64,000 nucleotides of DNA from M30B80 sp965656935 (GCA_965656935.1 CBFHMG010000002.1:186001-250000), one strand, 5' to 3'; shown: positions 42,864-52,413, counted from the stretch's first letter. Notes: generated by a model from the sequence alone, not told the origin. Program-made: numbers and translations.

Positions 42864-45800
42864 CTATTCTGCAGCCATTGTGAGGCCCTCGAGGCGGTCT
42901 TCCAGCTCATCTGCCCCAGCCTGAAGGGCGGCAAGCGTAGCCTCGTCGGGTTGCCAGTAATCCCGCTCGAACGCTTCGAGCAGGCGGTTTGCCATGCGGG
43001 CCGAGGCCTGCGGGTTCAGATCCGCAAGACGGCGTCGCATCTCTTCATCCAGAACAAAGGTCTCGCTGAGGCGCTGATAGACCCAAGGTTCGACCTGTCC
43101 TGTGGTGGCCGACCATCCAAGCGTATTGGTCACCTGCGCCTCGATCTGGCGCACGCCCTCATGGCCATGCTTGAGCAGGCCTTCGAACCATTTGGGGTTC
43201 AGGCTGCGCGCGCGGGTCTCAAGCGCGACCTGATCTTGCAATGTGCGCACCTTGCCTTCACCGCGTGTCTGATCACCGATGAAAACGGGCGCTTCACTGC
43301 CCTTTGCCCGCTTCACAGCGCGCGAAATGCCACCAAGCGTGTCGAAATAGTGATCAACGGTGGTCACACCCAATTCAACAGATTCAAGGTTCTGATAGGC
43401 AAGATCGACATCGCGCAGCGTCGCTTGCAAAAGGCCTGCGTTTTTATGGGCTTTTCCATCGCAGCCATAGGCAAAGCTTTTGCGGTTCTCATAGGCTTGC
43501 GCCAGTTCGTCTTCCTCGCCCCATGCACCGCTATCAACCAAGGCATTCACATTGGAGCCATAGGCCCCTTCGGCATTGGAAAAGACACGCAGCGCGGCCT
43601 CTTCCATGGAGCAGCCCATCTTCTCGACATAATCGAGCGCATGGGCGCGAACGAAATTCATCTCCAAAGGCTCATCGGCGGTTGCCGCCTTGAACGCCGC
43701 CTCGGCCAGCATCTTGGTTTGCAGCGGCAGCAGATCACGGAAAATCCCCGAAAGGGTCATCACCACATCAATCCGCGGACGGCCAAGCGCCTCAAGCGGT
43801 ATCAAATCAGCCCCGCAGAGCCTGCCATATCCATCAAAACGGGGGGTCGCCCCCAATAGCGCCAGCGCCTGCGAAATGGGGCCACCATCAGATTTGATAT
43901 TATCCGAGCCCCAAAGCACCAAAGCCACCGAGCGCGGCATCGCGCCTGCGGCCTCCAGCAAGCGATCCGCCTGTTTCGCCCCGTCTTGCAGCGCAAAGGC
44001 AGTTGGCATGCGGTAAGGATCAAAGGCGTGAATATTACGACCGGTTGGCAAAACCTCGGGCGAGCGGATCAAATCACCACCCGGAACAGGGGCGATATAA
44101 CGCGCCGACAGCGCGCGCATCAGGCCAGAAAGCTCGGTTTCCTGACGCAGCATTTCGGCCATTTGTGCCTGCGTTTCAGGGGTCTGATCGGCCATAACGC
44201 GCAGATGCTCGGTGATCTCGCTCTCGGCCATGGGGCGGCCAACAATATGCAACCCATCAGGGATCAAGGCATCTTCGGTTTCCAGCAGCTTGAGCCACAA
44301 CCGATCAGGATCATGACCCTCCAGATCCACGGCTTCCGCCTGCATGGCAATCAAATCAAGCATCTCGGCACGCTCATGCGCGTCAGGCGCCATCGAGCGG
44401 AACCGCGTCAGGCTATCCTTGAGATCCTGCAGGCCCTTATAGAGACCAGACGCCGCCAGAGGGGGCGTCAGATGAGTGACGGTCACCGCGTTCGAGCGGC
44501 GCTTGGCCAGCGTCGCCTCAGATGGGTTATTGGATGCATAGAGGTAAATATTGGGCATCGCGCCGATCAAACGATCAGGCCAGTCTTGCGCCCCAAGTCC
44601 CGCCTGTTTTCCAGGCATGAATTCCAAAGCACCATGCATTCCGAAATGCAAAACCGCATCGGCCTGAAAGCTGTTTCTCAGCCACAGATAGAATGTCGCG
44701 AAGGCATGGGTGGGCGCAAAGCCGCGCTCGAACAAAAGGCGCATCGGGTCGCCTTCATATCCAAAGCCAGGCTGGACCCCGACAAAAACATTGCCGAATT
44801 GATGGCCAAGCACAAAAACGCCGCGCCCATCAGATTGCACCTTTCCGGGCGCGGGGCCCCAAACGGCCTCGATCTCGGCAAGCGGCGGGGTGGTGCGTAC
44901 AATCGTATCCGCATCAACATGAGCAGCGACATTGGCATCCTGCCCGTATTGCTTGGAATTGCCGTTCAAAATGGCATCGCGCAGATCGTCAACGCTGGCG
45001 GGAACCTCGAGCGAATAGCCATCGCTTTTCATCTGGTTGAGCGTATTCCAAAGGCTTTCAAACACACTCAGATAGGCCGCTGTCCCGACCGCGCCTGCAT
45101 TAGGCGGAAAGCCGAACAACACGACCGCAACCTTCTTCTCGGCGTTTTTCTTGCGGCGCAGCAGCGCCATGCGCTTGGTCTTTTCAACAAGGCTGTCGAT
45201 CCGCTCATGGCAAGGCGCCATCGCTTTGGTTGAGGAGGTGCTCTGGCACATATGGCGACAGCCTTGGCACCCATCTATGCCATGACGCCCCCCAAAAACA
45301 GTCGGGTTGGTTGCGCCGTCAATCTCGGGCAAAGCCACAAGGATCGTCGTCTCGACAGGCCCCAAACCCCCTGATGAGGCCGCCCATTGCCCCAAGGTTT
45401 GAAACTCGATCGGATGCGCCGCGATATAGGGCAAATCCAGCTCTTTGAGAACTTCAACCGCAGCGGGGCTGTCATTATAGGCAGGTCCACCGATCAGGCT
45501 AAACCCCGTCAGCGACACCATCGCATCAACCTTGCCGTCTGCGAAATATTTCGAAATGGCAGGGCGTCCATCAAGCCCACCCGCAAAGGCAGGCACAACC
45601 GCAAGCCCTGCCTCCTGCATCTGGCGGATCACGCCATCATAATGCGCAGCATCCGATGCCAGCACATAAGAACGCATCATCAACAAACCGACCGTGGCAA
45701 TCGGGTTTTCAGGCTGCGGCAGGTCAGCAACCTCGGTTGTAATCCGACCACCAGGAAGATCGGGGTGATACAGACCCACCTCAGGGTAATCGATCGGGGC

Positions 45801-46424
45801 ATTGGCAGTCGCGCCCTGCAAGGCCTCATCCTTGGCATAACGCCCGATCAAAAAGCGGACCATCTGCTCCACATTGTCATCCGAGCCACCAAGCCAATAT
45901 TGCATGCTCAGGAACCAAGCGCGCAAATCCTGCGATTTACCCGGAATGAACTTCAAAATCTTCGGCAAGCGGCGCAGCATTCGCATCTGCTTTTCACCGC
46001 TGCTGGCAGAGGGCGATTTCGCCCCGCGCAGTTTCTTCAGCAGCTTCATCGGGCCAGATGTGGGTTTGGACATATCCAAATCACCCATCCGCGTGATGCT
46101 CACGACCTCCTTGGCAGAGACCATACCAATCATCGCATCGCACTCATTCCGGCGCGCTTGCAGATCAGGCAGGATCGCCGTGATATGCTCTTCAATAAAC
46201 AGAAGGTTCGCGATGATGATATCGCCATGCCTGATCGCCAGCCGCGCCTCGTCAAGCGCCTGCTGGTTCTCCGCCCATTCCGCGCTGGCATGAACCGAGA
46301 CATTCAGGCCAGGAAACTCGGCCGCCAAACGCTCGGAAACCCGCGCTGCGGGTCCTGCAACATGGCTGTCCATCGTCACAATCACGACGCGGTAGCCGGG
46401 GATATGATCACCGTCACCGCGCAT
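42864..46424 (-). CDS. bchH: Magnesium chelatase subunit H
   Basis: 1186 residues. Large porphyrin-binding subunit that carries protoporphyrin IX to the BchI-BchD motor. Family features: N-terminal YRVVIVTMDSHVAGP, GGRHGIDGCQGCRHMCQ, FGMHGALEFMPGKQ near 660 and NPKWFEGLLKHGHEGVRQIE near the C-terminus. The ATG at 46424 gives the normal N-terminus and has AAGG upstream; it overlaps the bchB end by 11 bases. Upstream in-frame Met codons fall inside bchB. Confidence 0.97.
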   Translation of the reverse strand: MRGDGDHIPGYRVVIVTMDSHVAGPAARVSERLAAEFPGLNVSVHASAEWAENQQALDEARLAIRHGDIIIANLLFIEEHITAILPDLQARRNECDAMIGMVSAKEVVSITRMGDLDMSKPTSGPMKLLKKLRGAKSPSASSGEKQMRMLRRLPKILKFIPGKSQDLRAWFLSMQYWLGGSDDNVEQMVRFLIGRYAKDEALQGATANAPIDYPEVGLYHPDLPGGRITTEVADLPQPENPIATVGLLMMRSYVLASDAAHYDGVIRQMQEAGLAVVPAFAGGLDGRPAISKYFADGKVDAMVSLTGFSLIGGPAYNDSPAAVEVLKELDLPYIAAHPIEFQTLGQWAASSGGLGPVETTILVALPEIDGATNPTVFGGRHGIDGCQGCRHMCQSTSSTKAMAPCHERIDSLVEKTKRMALLRRKKNAEKKVAVVLFGFPPNAGAVGTAAYLSVFESLWNTLNQMKSDGYSLEVPASVDDLRDAILNGNSKQYGQDANVAAHVDADTIVRTTPPLAEIEAVWGPAPGKVQSDGRGVFVLGHQFGNVFVGVQPGFGYEGDPMRLLFERGFAPTHAFATFYLWLRNSFQADAVLHFGMHGALEFMPGKQAGLGAQDWPDRLIGAMPNIYLYASNNPSEATLAKRRSNAVTVTHLTPPLAASGLYKGLQDLKDSLTRFRSMAPDAHERAEMLDLIAMQAEAVDLEGHDPDRLWLKLLETEDALIPDGLHIVGRPMAESEITEHLRVMADQTPETQAQMAEMLRQETELSGLMRALSARYIAPVPGGDLIRSPEVLPTGRNIHAFDPYRMPTAFALQDGAKQADRLLEAAGAMPRSVALVLWGSDNIKSDGGPISQALALLGATPRFDGYGRLCGADLIPLEALGRPRIDVVMTLSGIFRDLLPLQTKMLAEAAFKAATADEPLEMNFVRAHALDYVEKMGCSMEEAALRVFSNAEGAYGSNVNALVDSGAWGEEDELAQAYENRKSFAYGCDGKAHKNAGLLQATLRDVDLAYQNLESVELGVTTVDHYFDTLGGISRAVKRAKGSEAPVFIGDQTRGEGKVRTLQDQVALETRARSLNPKWFEGLLKHGHEGVRQIEAQVTNTLGWSATTGQVEPWVYQRLSETFVLDEEMRRRLADLNPQASARMANRLLEAFERDYWQPDEATLAALQAGADELEDRLEGLTMAAE

Positions 46425-47994
46425 AATGGGCCTTTGCTTCATAAAGCGTATCGACGCTGATTTCCGCGACCCCGCGCTCGGCGGCATAGGTCTCGGTATT
46501 GCGCTTGGCCTTGCCCCGCACAAAGAAGGGGATCTTTTTCAACTCACGCTCGGCGCAAGCAAGCCACACCATCACATCGCCACCAAGGCCCGCCGCTTCC
46601 CCGACAGGCGCTGCGGCGTCCTTCATCTTTCCAGAAATACGAATATCCCCATCGGCCATATCCGCTGCCGTCAAAGGTTTAGGCGCATGGCCCCCATGAT
46701 GGCTGGGGCCAGCCGCATCGTGAAACTCGAAATCCTCACGGAACATCGCCAGAAGATGCTCCTCCAGTCCCATCACAAGCGGATGAATCCATGTGTCAAA
46801 AATCACATTCGCGCCTTCCCAACCCATCTGGGGCGAGTAGCGCGCGGGGAAGTCCTGCACATGGACGGGCGCCGAGATCACAGCGCATGGAATGCCAAGG
46901 CGCTTGCCGATATGGCGCTCCATTTGGGTCCCGAGGATCATCTCGGGCGCGGCATCCTCGATGGCTTTCTCAACCTCGAGGTAATCATCCGTGATCAGCG
47001 CATCCAAACCGAATTCTTTGGCCAAAGCACGGATCGGGCGGGCGAATTCGCGGTTATAGCAGCCCATACCGACCACTTCGAAACCCATCTCGTCGCGCGC
47101 GATGCGGGCGGCAGATTGAACATGGGTCGCGTCACCAAACAGGAAAACCCGTTTACCCGTAAGATACGTGGAATCAACCGATTTACTCCACCAAGGCTGG
47201 CGCAGTCGGCTGAGGTCTTTTTTAGGCTCTGTTCCGCAGATTTGTGCCACTTCTGCAACGAAATCATGCGTCGCAGCCACACCAATTGGAACTGTCTTCG
47301 TGAATGGCTGGTCGCAAACGCGCTCAAGATGGCGCGCGGCAGTTTCAGCATGTTCAGGATACATCAGAACATTGAAATGGGCTTGGCCCATCTTGGTGAT
47401 ATCTTGCGGTGTCGCATCAAAAGGCGCAACGACATTAATGCCCACGCCCATTTCCCAAAGCAGCGCCTTGATCTCTTCGATGTCATCGCGGTGACGAAAG
47501 CCCAGCGCCAATGGTCCGATCAGGTTCGCCGTAACCTCAGGCGTGCGTTCCATCGGGCGCACTAATGCTTTGACGATCTGATAAAAGGTCTCATCCGTGC
47601 CGAAATTCTCTTTGCGCTGATAGGATGGCAGTTCCAGCCCAATGACGGGCACGGGCAGCCCCATGGTTTCGGCAAGACCACTTGGATCATCCTGAATCAG
47701 TTCCGCCGTGCAAGACGCGCCAACGATCAACGCCTGCGGCTTGTAGCGGTCATAGGCCTCCTGACAGGTCTTCTTGAAAATACCTGCTGTATCCGCACCC
47801 AGATCACGGCCTTCAAATGTCGTGTAGCTGACAGGCGGGCGGTGGTCGCGGCGCTCTATCATCGTAAAGAGAAGGTCCGCATAAGTATCGCCCTGCGGCG
47901 CATGCAGCACAAAATGCAGGCCCTTCATTGCGGTGGCGACGCGCATCGCGCCGACATGGGGCGGGCCTTCATATGTCCAGACCGTCAACTTCAT
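46414..47994 (-). CDS. bchB: Dark protochlorophyllide reductase subunit B
   Basis: 526 residues. With BchN forms the heterotetramer that reduces ring D of protochlorophyllide without light. The unusual cluster ligand Asp36 is present (APQGDTYAD), as is the Cys in VGASCTAEL (Cys95). The C-terminal DPOR tail (WLACAERELKKIPFFVRGKAKRN) is complete. The ATG at 47994 overlaps the bchN stop (ATGA); longer in-frame starts are inside bchN. Confidence 0.97.
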   Translation of the reverse strand: MKLTVWTYEGPPHVGAMRVATAMKGLHFVLHAPQGDTYADLLFTMIERRDHRPPVSYTTFEGRDLGADTAGIFKKTCQEAYDRYKPQALIVGASCTAELIQDDPSGLAETMGLPVPVIGLELPSYQRKENFGTDETFYQIVKALVRPMERTPEVTANLIGPLALGFRHRDDIEEIKALLWEMGVGINVVAPFDATPQDITKMGQAHFNVLMYPEHAETAARHLERVCDQPFTKTVPIGVAATHDFVAEVAQICGTEPKKDLSRLRQPWWSKSVDSTYLTGKRVFLFGDATHVQSAARIARDEMGFEVVGMGCYNREFARPIRALAKEFGLDALITDDYLEVEKAIEDAAPEMILGTQMERHIGKRLGIPCAVISAPVHVQDFPARYSPQMGWEGANVIFDTWIHPLVMGLEEHLLAMFREDFEFHDAAGPSHHGGHAPKPLTAADMADGDIRISGKMKDAAAPVGEAAGLGGDVMVWLACAERELKKIPFFVRGKAKRNTETYAAERGVAEISVDTLYEAKAHYAR

Positions 47995-49274
47995 TCTGCG
48001 GCCTCCAGCTTTAAAAGCTCGCGGCGGCGCACAGGGCGCGAGAAGAGGCCAGCCAGATCGCCAGCTTGTTCGTAGAAATGCACAGGCGTGAAGACCAGTT
48101 CGATCGCCCATTTCGTGGTCAGCCCTTCCGCCTCAAGCGGATTGGCAAGGCCGAGGCCGCAAACCGTCAAATCGGGCCGTGCGGCACGCACACGATCGAG
48201 CTGCAGATCGACATCCTGACCTTCCGAGATCACAGGGCCTGCGGGCATCAGATCAAGGTCGGGGCCAACAAGGCCTTTGTGGATATAAGGCTGGCCAATC
48301 TCGATCGCGTCCATACCGCATTCGCGGGTCAGGAAACGCGCAAGCGGGATTTCCAATTGGCTATCAGGCATGAAGAAAACGGATTTGCCGCTCAAAACGG
48401 CAGAGGCCGAGGCAATGGCCTTGCGCGCGCGGGCGCGCGGTGCGGCGGTGACCTTTTCAAACAGATCGTCACTGACACCGAATTCATCTGCGATGGCGCG
48501 CAGCCAAAGCGTTGTGCCTTCCTCGCCGAATGGGAAAGGCGCTTGGATCATCCGTGCGCCACGCCGCTCAAGGGCTGCGGCAGTATCGCCCAAAAACGGC
48601 TGGAGACAGGCAAACACTGTATTGCTTCCCACCGCTGGCATTTCGCCCGCGCGCGGGGCTGGCAGAACACGGACAGGGCCAATGCCCATCGCCTCAAGCA
48701 AGCCAAGCGCCTGATCCTCGACCACATCGGGCAAAGCACCAACGAGGAGCAACTCACGCGTGTCACTGGCGGGCAGAACAGGCACCATCGAAGCAAGGCA
48801 GGCATCTTCGCCTTGTGTAAAGGTCGTCTCGATCCCGCTGCCGGAATAATTCAGCACCCGCACATGGGGCGCATGTTCGATGGTCAGGCGTTCTGCCGCG
48901 CGGGCCAGATCCAGCTTGATCACCTCGGAAGGGCAGGAGCCCACCAAAAAGAGCTGCTTGATATCAGGGCGACGCGACAACAGACGGGCAACTTCGCGGT
49001 CCAGCTCCTCATGGGCGTCCGCCATGCCAGCCAGATCGGTTTCCTCAAGGATCGCAGTCCCAAAGCGCGGCTCGGCGAAGATCATCACGCCAGCGGCGGA
49101 TTGAAGAAGATGGGCACAGGTGCGGCTTCCAATCACAAGGAAGAACGCATCCTGCATTTTGCGATGCAACCAGATGATACCCGTCAGGCCACAAAACACC
49201 TCGCGCTGGCCCCGCTCCTTCAGAACGGGCGCATCGCGGCAGGTTTTGGCGGCAATCGGGGCGGGGTTGTTCAC
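47991..49274 (-). CDS. bchN: Dark protochlorophyllide reductase subunit N
   Basis: 427 residues. Three Cys supply the NB-cluster ligands with BchB Asp36: EVFCGL (Cys28), SRTCAHLLQSAAG (Cys53) and VGSCPSEV near 113. Translation starts at GTG, in a GTGA overlap with the bchF stop, preceded by GGAGGGTGAGCT. Its last four bases overlap bchB. Similar in length to other alphaproteobacterial BchN. Confidence 0.97.
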   Translation of the reverse strand: MNNPAPIAAKTCRDAPVLKERGQREVFCGLTGIIWLHRKMQDAFFLVIGSRTCAHLLQSAAGVMIFAEPRFGTAILEETDLAGMADAHEELDREVARLLSRRPDIKQLFLVGSCPSEVIKLDLARAAERLTIEHAPHVRVLNYSGSGIETTFTQGEDACLASMVPVLPASDTRELLLVGALPDVVEDQALGLLEAMGIGPVRVLPAPRAGEMPAVGSNTVFACLQPFLGDTAAALERRGARMIQAPFPFGEEGTTLWLRAIADEFGVSDDLFEKVTAAPRARARKAIASASAVLSGKSVFFMPDSQLEIPLARFLTRECGMDAIEIGQPYIHKGLVGPDLDLMPAGPVISEGQDVDLQLDRVRAARPDLTVCGLGLANPLEAEGLTTKWAIELVFTPVHFYEQAGDLAGLFSRPVRRRELLKLEAAE

Positions 49275-49750
49275 AGCTCACCCTCCAACCGCGCCATGCG
49301 CAGCTTCCAGATGAATTGGGCAGCGTTGATCACATAGGCAACATAGGCAGCCAGTGCGATGACCATTTGCTGCTCATGCGGCCAGCCCACGATCAGCGCC
49401 CAGACATAGGTCAGGTGCAGCGCGATCACGGCAAAGCTAAAGACATCTTCCCAGAAGAACGCAGGCGCAAAGAGGTATTGCCCAAAGACGACCTTTTCCC
49501 AAATGGCACCAGTCACCATTATTGTCAGCAGCACGCCTGTCTTGAGGATGATGGAGATCGTCGCGGCCTCATAGCCCAGCCCCGTCCACATGAAGCGCAG
49601 CACCAGCGCGAGAGAGACAAGAAATACGACGAATTGAACGGGTGCGAGAATGCCCTGAACCAGCGTCCACACCGTAGCGTCACGCCGTGCACGTTCTTGC
49701 GCGGTGTACAGCCTCCGTGACGGGGCAGTGGTTAGCGTCTGAGCAGTCAT
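49271..49750 (-). CDS. bchF: 3-vinyl bacteriochlorophyllide hydratase
   Basis: 159 residues, four hydrophobic helices. Hydrates the C3 vinyl group of chlorophyllide a on the way to bacteriochlorophyll a. Family segments RRDATVWTLVQGILAPVQF, FWEDVFSFAVIALHLTYVWAL and NAAQFIWKLRMARLE. The ATG at 49750 has AAAGGA upstream; a frame start at 49813 lies in the regulatory region. First gene of the bchF-to-hemA superoperon; a -10-like TATAAA lies at 49772-49777. Confidence 0.94.
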   Translation of the reverse strand: MTAQTLTTAPSRRLYTAQERARRDATVWTLVQGILAPVQFVVFLVSLALVLRFMWTGLGYEAATISIILKTGVLLTIMVTGAIWEKVVFGQYLFAPAFFWEDVFSFAVIALHLTYVWALIVGWPHEQQMVIALAAYVAYVINAAQFIWKLRMARLEGEL

Positions 49751-49815
49751 TCCACACGATTCCTTTGGGCATTTATAGTGCCGCTTAGTCAAAGCTACGC
49801 GTGTGGAGGGCAAAG

Positions 49816-49833
49816 TGTCAATTTATATTTACA
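49816..49833. promoter_or_regulatory. PpsR/CrtJ binding site, bchF-proximal
   Basis: TGTCAATTTATATTTACA matches TGT-N12-ACA. It lies 66 bases upstream of the bchF start and includes TTGACA on the minus strand. Confidence 0.88.
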
Positions 49834-49958
49834 CTATTCTCGAGTCTTTCCCGCTGAAAACGACCCCTTAGAGAGAGCCCTTTTTAGTATTATTTTCAAA
49901 TGTTTAGAAAAATATTTCCTTCTGTTTTCTGGCAAAGGAGGGCCTAATCCCGATTTAC

Positions 49959-49976
49959 TGTCAGTTTTCTTTGACA
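49959..49976. promoter_or_regulatory. PpsR/CrtJ binding site, aerR-proximal
   Basis: TGTCAGTTTTCTTTGACA is a strong TGT-N12-ACA palindrome, with TTGACA at its end, about 100 bases before the aerR start. Confidence 0.88.
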
Positions 49977-50075
49977 CCACCCAAGCAATAGTGGACACTG
50001 ACTCCATAGGCTGTACTCGCCTTGTGCTCGAAATTCTGCTGTAATGCGGGTACGGAACCCTCGGAGGGGTTGCAC

Positions 50076-50864
50076 ATGACCTTAGCCGATTACGACCCAA
50101 CCACTCGCGTTTCTGATACCCATGGCTCCCATATCGCGGCCTTGGCACGGAAAGCGCTTGAAATACTGGCCAAGGAGAAGACCCTTGCGCCAGGCAGTGT
50201 GGCTGAGCATTTGGACAAGTTATGTGACGCGTTTCTCTCGGATGATCCGTCCCTCCGAGAGAAGACCATCCAGCGCATTCTAAGCGAGAATATTTCTTCA
50301 ACAGAAATCATAGATCACATCATCCCCGCCGCCTCCCGATTGATCGGCGAGCGTTGGGTGAATGACGAGATTGGGTTCGCGGATGTGACGATTGCCACGA
50401 TGCGGCTCCAAGATGCCGCCCGTTCCCTGATGTCAGAGGGTCCGCAAGGCGTTGTCGACCCGCTTGGAACGGTGCTGTTGATCATTCCCAAAGGCGAGGA
50501 TCATTCCTTGGGTGCGGTGATTGCAGCCGATCAATTCAAGCGGCACGGTTACGAGGTTGACCTCGTGGTCGGAAAGCACGCGCTTCAGATTTTCGAAATG
50601 GTGCGGCAAAATCGTTATTCTCTGGTTGGAATAACGGCAGCAAGGCTTAAAACCCTTGCAGAAATTAAGGTTTTAGTTGAAAGGGTACGTACGGGTGTTC
50701 CATGGCGAGTGCCAATCGTAGTTGGCGGGCCAATCGTACTGACCGACATCGATGTGCAAGGTGTTACAGGTGCTGACTATGTCGGCTCTGATATCCAGCA
50801 AGTTTTAAGTATGTGTAACCTACAGTCAAAAAACAAATTTGGCATTGAGGCAGAAGCAGAATGA
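50076..50864 (+). CDS. ppaA: AerR/PpaA, cobalamin-binding photosynthesis regulator
   Basis: 262 residues. A B12-binding fold occupies about residues 130-240: PKGEDHSLGAVIAADQFKRHGYEVDLV holds the E-x-H-x-x-G variant with His143 as candidate axial ligand, then LVGITAARL and IVVGGPIV. N-terminal four-helix domain (to about 120). In R. capsulatus AerR binds CrtJ and blocks or modifies repression in light. The ATG has CGGAGGGG upstream. It is followed by ppsR, and diverges from bchF. Also called AerR. Confidence 0.93.
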   Translation: MTLADYDPTTRVSDTHGSHIAALARKALEILAKEKTLAPGSVAEHLDKLCDAFLSDDPSLREKTIQRILSENISSTEIIDHIIPAASRLIGERWVNDEIGFADVTIATMRLQDAARSLMSEGPQGVVDPLGTVLLIIPKGEDHSLGAVIAADQFKRHGYEVDLVVGKHALQIFEMVRQNRYSLVGITAARLKTLAEIKVLVERVRTGVPWRVPIVVGGPIVLTDIDVQGVTGADYVGSDIQQVLSMCNLQSKNKFGIEAEAE

Positions 50865-50913
50865 GCTTGATTGATCTATATTGTTATTCACTTTTGGGGA
50901 CAGGATTTCGAGA

Positions 50914-52353
50914 ATGAACAGCCGCGGCGACTTCTGGAGTGAGGCCACTGGCTTTCAAATCGCTCCGAAGCAATTCAGCGACATTGTTGCGACCGCTGCC
51001 GATATCGCTCTGGTATTGGACCAGAACGGTATCATTCAGGATGTTCTGGCGAACCCTCTCAACATGACCTTGGGCAAATTCGATCACTGGAAAAATCGGG
51101 ATGTACGCGATTTTCTGACCATTGATAGCAAGCCAAAAGTTGAAAAGCAGCTGGCACGCCTTTCATCGGGCGAGGTCGATTTCGTCGACGGAATCGAGAT
51201 CAATCACAGCGATAACGGCGCTTGGGAATTCCCCGTGCGCTACACCTTGCACAAAGCAAATGACGAGAACCTCTTTCTCATGCTTGGTCGCGATATGCGC
51301 CCCGTTGCGGAATTGCAGCAGCGTTTGGTCAAGGCGCAGATGGCGCTCGAAAAGGATTACGAGAGCCATCGTGATTACGAGACCCGCTTCCGCGCTGTTA
51401 TGGAAGCCACGCGTGATGCCTTCATTCTGGTCGATGTAAAATCGGGACGGATTACCGAGGCGAATACCTCCGCCACTGAATTGCTCGGCGCCGAGTCCGA
51501 GGCGCTTAGCGGGCTCTTGGTTGCACAGGAATTTATCAGCCAGTCGAGCAGTGATCTTATCGCGATGCTGGTCGATGGCTCTACCGACCGCGAAGACAAG
51601 CCGATTATTGTCGGCACAAAGCGTCTCGGCAGCGATATTGTTGTCTATCCAACCCTGTTCCGCGCAGGTGGCTCAAAGACACTATTGTGCCGATTAGAGA
51701 CTGTTGGAAGCTCGGAAGCTGTCGCCAATGAACTGGCTGGCACCCTTTTGTCGATGTTCCGCAACGGGGCTGATGGCATTGCCATTACCGACCCGCATGG
51801 CGTGATCCGTTCGGCCAATGAAAGCTTCCTGTCCATCTGCGATATCGGTCAGGTTTCCGAGGTTCGTGGCCGTTCGCTGGCCGATTTTTTCGTGCGCGGT
51901 GGCGTCGATCTGAAAGTCATGATGGATAACGCATCCCGCTCAGGCCAGATGCGCAATTATTCAACACGGATATCGACGGCTTTCGGCTCCAAGGTCACCG
52001 TCGAGATTTCGGTAACCAAGCTGAGCGCGCCAATCGATAACGGCTTTGCTTTTTCGATCCGCGATACCTCGCGGCTTGAGGTTATCCGTGAATCTGGCGC
52101 TGCGATCGTTTCTGCTGACGGGCAGCCATCCAACGAAGCCGTTGAGAATGTGGTGGGGCTTGTAGGCTCCGCGCCCTTGAAGGAAATTCTGGCCGCAACA
52201 ACCGATGTCATTGAGAAGATGTGTATCGAAGCAGCCATTTCCCTGACCAATAATAACCGTGTGGCCGCAGCCGAGATGCTCGGGCTGTCGCGGCAGTCTC
52301 TCTATGTGAAACTTCGGAAATACGATATTCTGGATCGGCACGAAGAGAGCTGA
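50914..52353 (+). CDS. ppsR: Transcriptional repressor PpsR/CrtJ
   Basis: 479 residues. Repressor of photosynthesis genes in oxygen. Layout: N-terminal PAS-like domain (about 20-130), Q-linker helix, PAS1 (about 155-265), PAS2 (about 275-390), then a FIS-type helix-turn-helix at the C-terminus (RVAAAEMLGLSRQSLYVKLRKY, 449-470). Candidate redox Cys: 259, 309 and 437; 259 and 437 correspond to the pair reported as redox-active in R. sphaeroides PpsR. The ATG at 50914 follows AGGATTTCGAGA. Matching operators lie in three places in this window. Confidence 0.96.
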   Translation: MNSRGDFWSEATGFQIAPKQFSDIVATAADIALVLDQNGIIQDVLANPLNMTLGKFDHWKNRDVRDFLTIDSKPKVEKQLARLSSGEVDFVDGIEINHSDNGAWEFPVRYTLHKANDENLFLMLGRDMRPVAELQQRLVKAQMALEKDYESHRDYETRFRAVMEATRDAFILVDVKSGRITEANTSATELLGAESEALSGLLVAQEFISQSSSDLIAMLVDGSTDREDKPIIVGTKRLGSDIVVYPTLFRAGGSKTLLCRLETVGSSEAVANELAGTLLSMFRNGADGIAITDPHGVIRSANESFLSICDIGQVSEVRGRSLADFFVRGGVDLKVMMDNASRSGQMRNYSTRISTAFGSKVTVEISVTKLSAPIDNGFAFSIRDTSRLEVIRESGAAIVSADGQPSNEAVENVVGLVGSAPLKEILAATTDVIEKMCIEAAISLTNNNRVAAAEMLGLSRQSLYVKLRKYDILDRHEES

Positions 52354-52358
52354 AACGC

Positions 52359-52376
52359 TGTAAACCTAAGTTTACA
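52359..52376. promoter_or_regulatory. PpsR/CrtJ binding site, ppsR-bchG interval, first
   Basis: TGTAAACCTAAGTTTACA is a perfect palindrome (TGTAAAC...GTTTACA) fitting TGT-N12-ACA. It lies five bases after the ppsR stop. Confidence 0.88.
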
Positions 52377-52393
52377 CTTGCTCAGACTCATAT

Positions 52394-52411
52394 TGTCATT
52401 CTAATCTGACA
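52394..52411. promoter_or_regulatory. PpsR/CrtJ binding site, ppsR-bchG interval, second
   Basis: TGTCATTCTAATCTGACA fits TGT-N12-ACA. Seventeen bases separate it from the first site. It covers a -10-like TCTAAT and ends two bases before the bchG ATG. Confidence 0.85.
52400..52405 (+). promoter_or_regulatory. Candidate -10 element of a bchG promoter
   Basis: TCTAAT (5 of 6 to TATAAT) with a TTGCTC at 52378-52383, 16 bases away. The start point would fall near 52411-52414, predicting a leaderless or near-leaderless bchG mRNA; there is no ribosome site before the ATG. Confidence 0.45.
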
Positions 52412-52413
52412 GT

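Larger units (their letters stand above)
49751..50075. promoter_or_regulatory. bchF-aerR divergent control region
   Basis: 325 bases without a gene. It carries two PpsR/CrtJ palindromes (annotated) whose centres are 143 bases apart, a distance compatible with looping between dimers. A -35-like TTGACA is inside the aerR-proximal palindrome (49971-49976). A ribosome site GGAGGGG precedes aerR. Confidence 0.8.

Noticed and set aside
43986..45233. 415-residue open frame antisense to bchH
   Set aside because: Shadow of bchH; no promoter or ribosome site and implausible composition. The same applies to the antisense frames at 1971-3113, 36455-37672, 46426-47565 and 48066-49337.
50865..50913. PpsR or FNR site between aerR and ppsR
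   Set aside because: TGT and ACA halves occur but with 15 bases between, and TTGATTGATC does not match TTGAT-N4-ATCAA.
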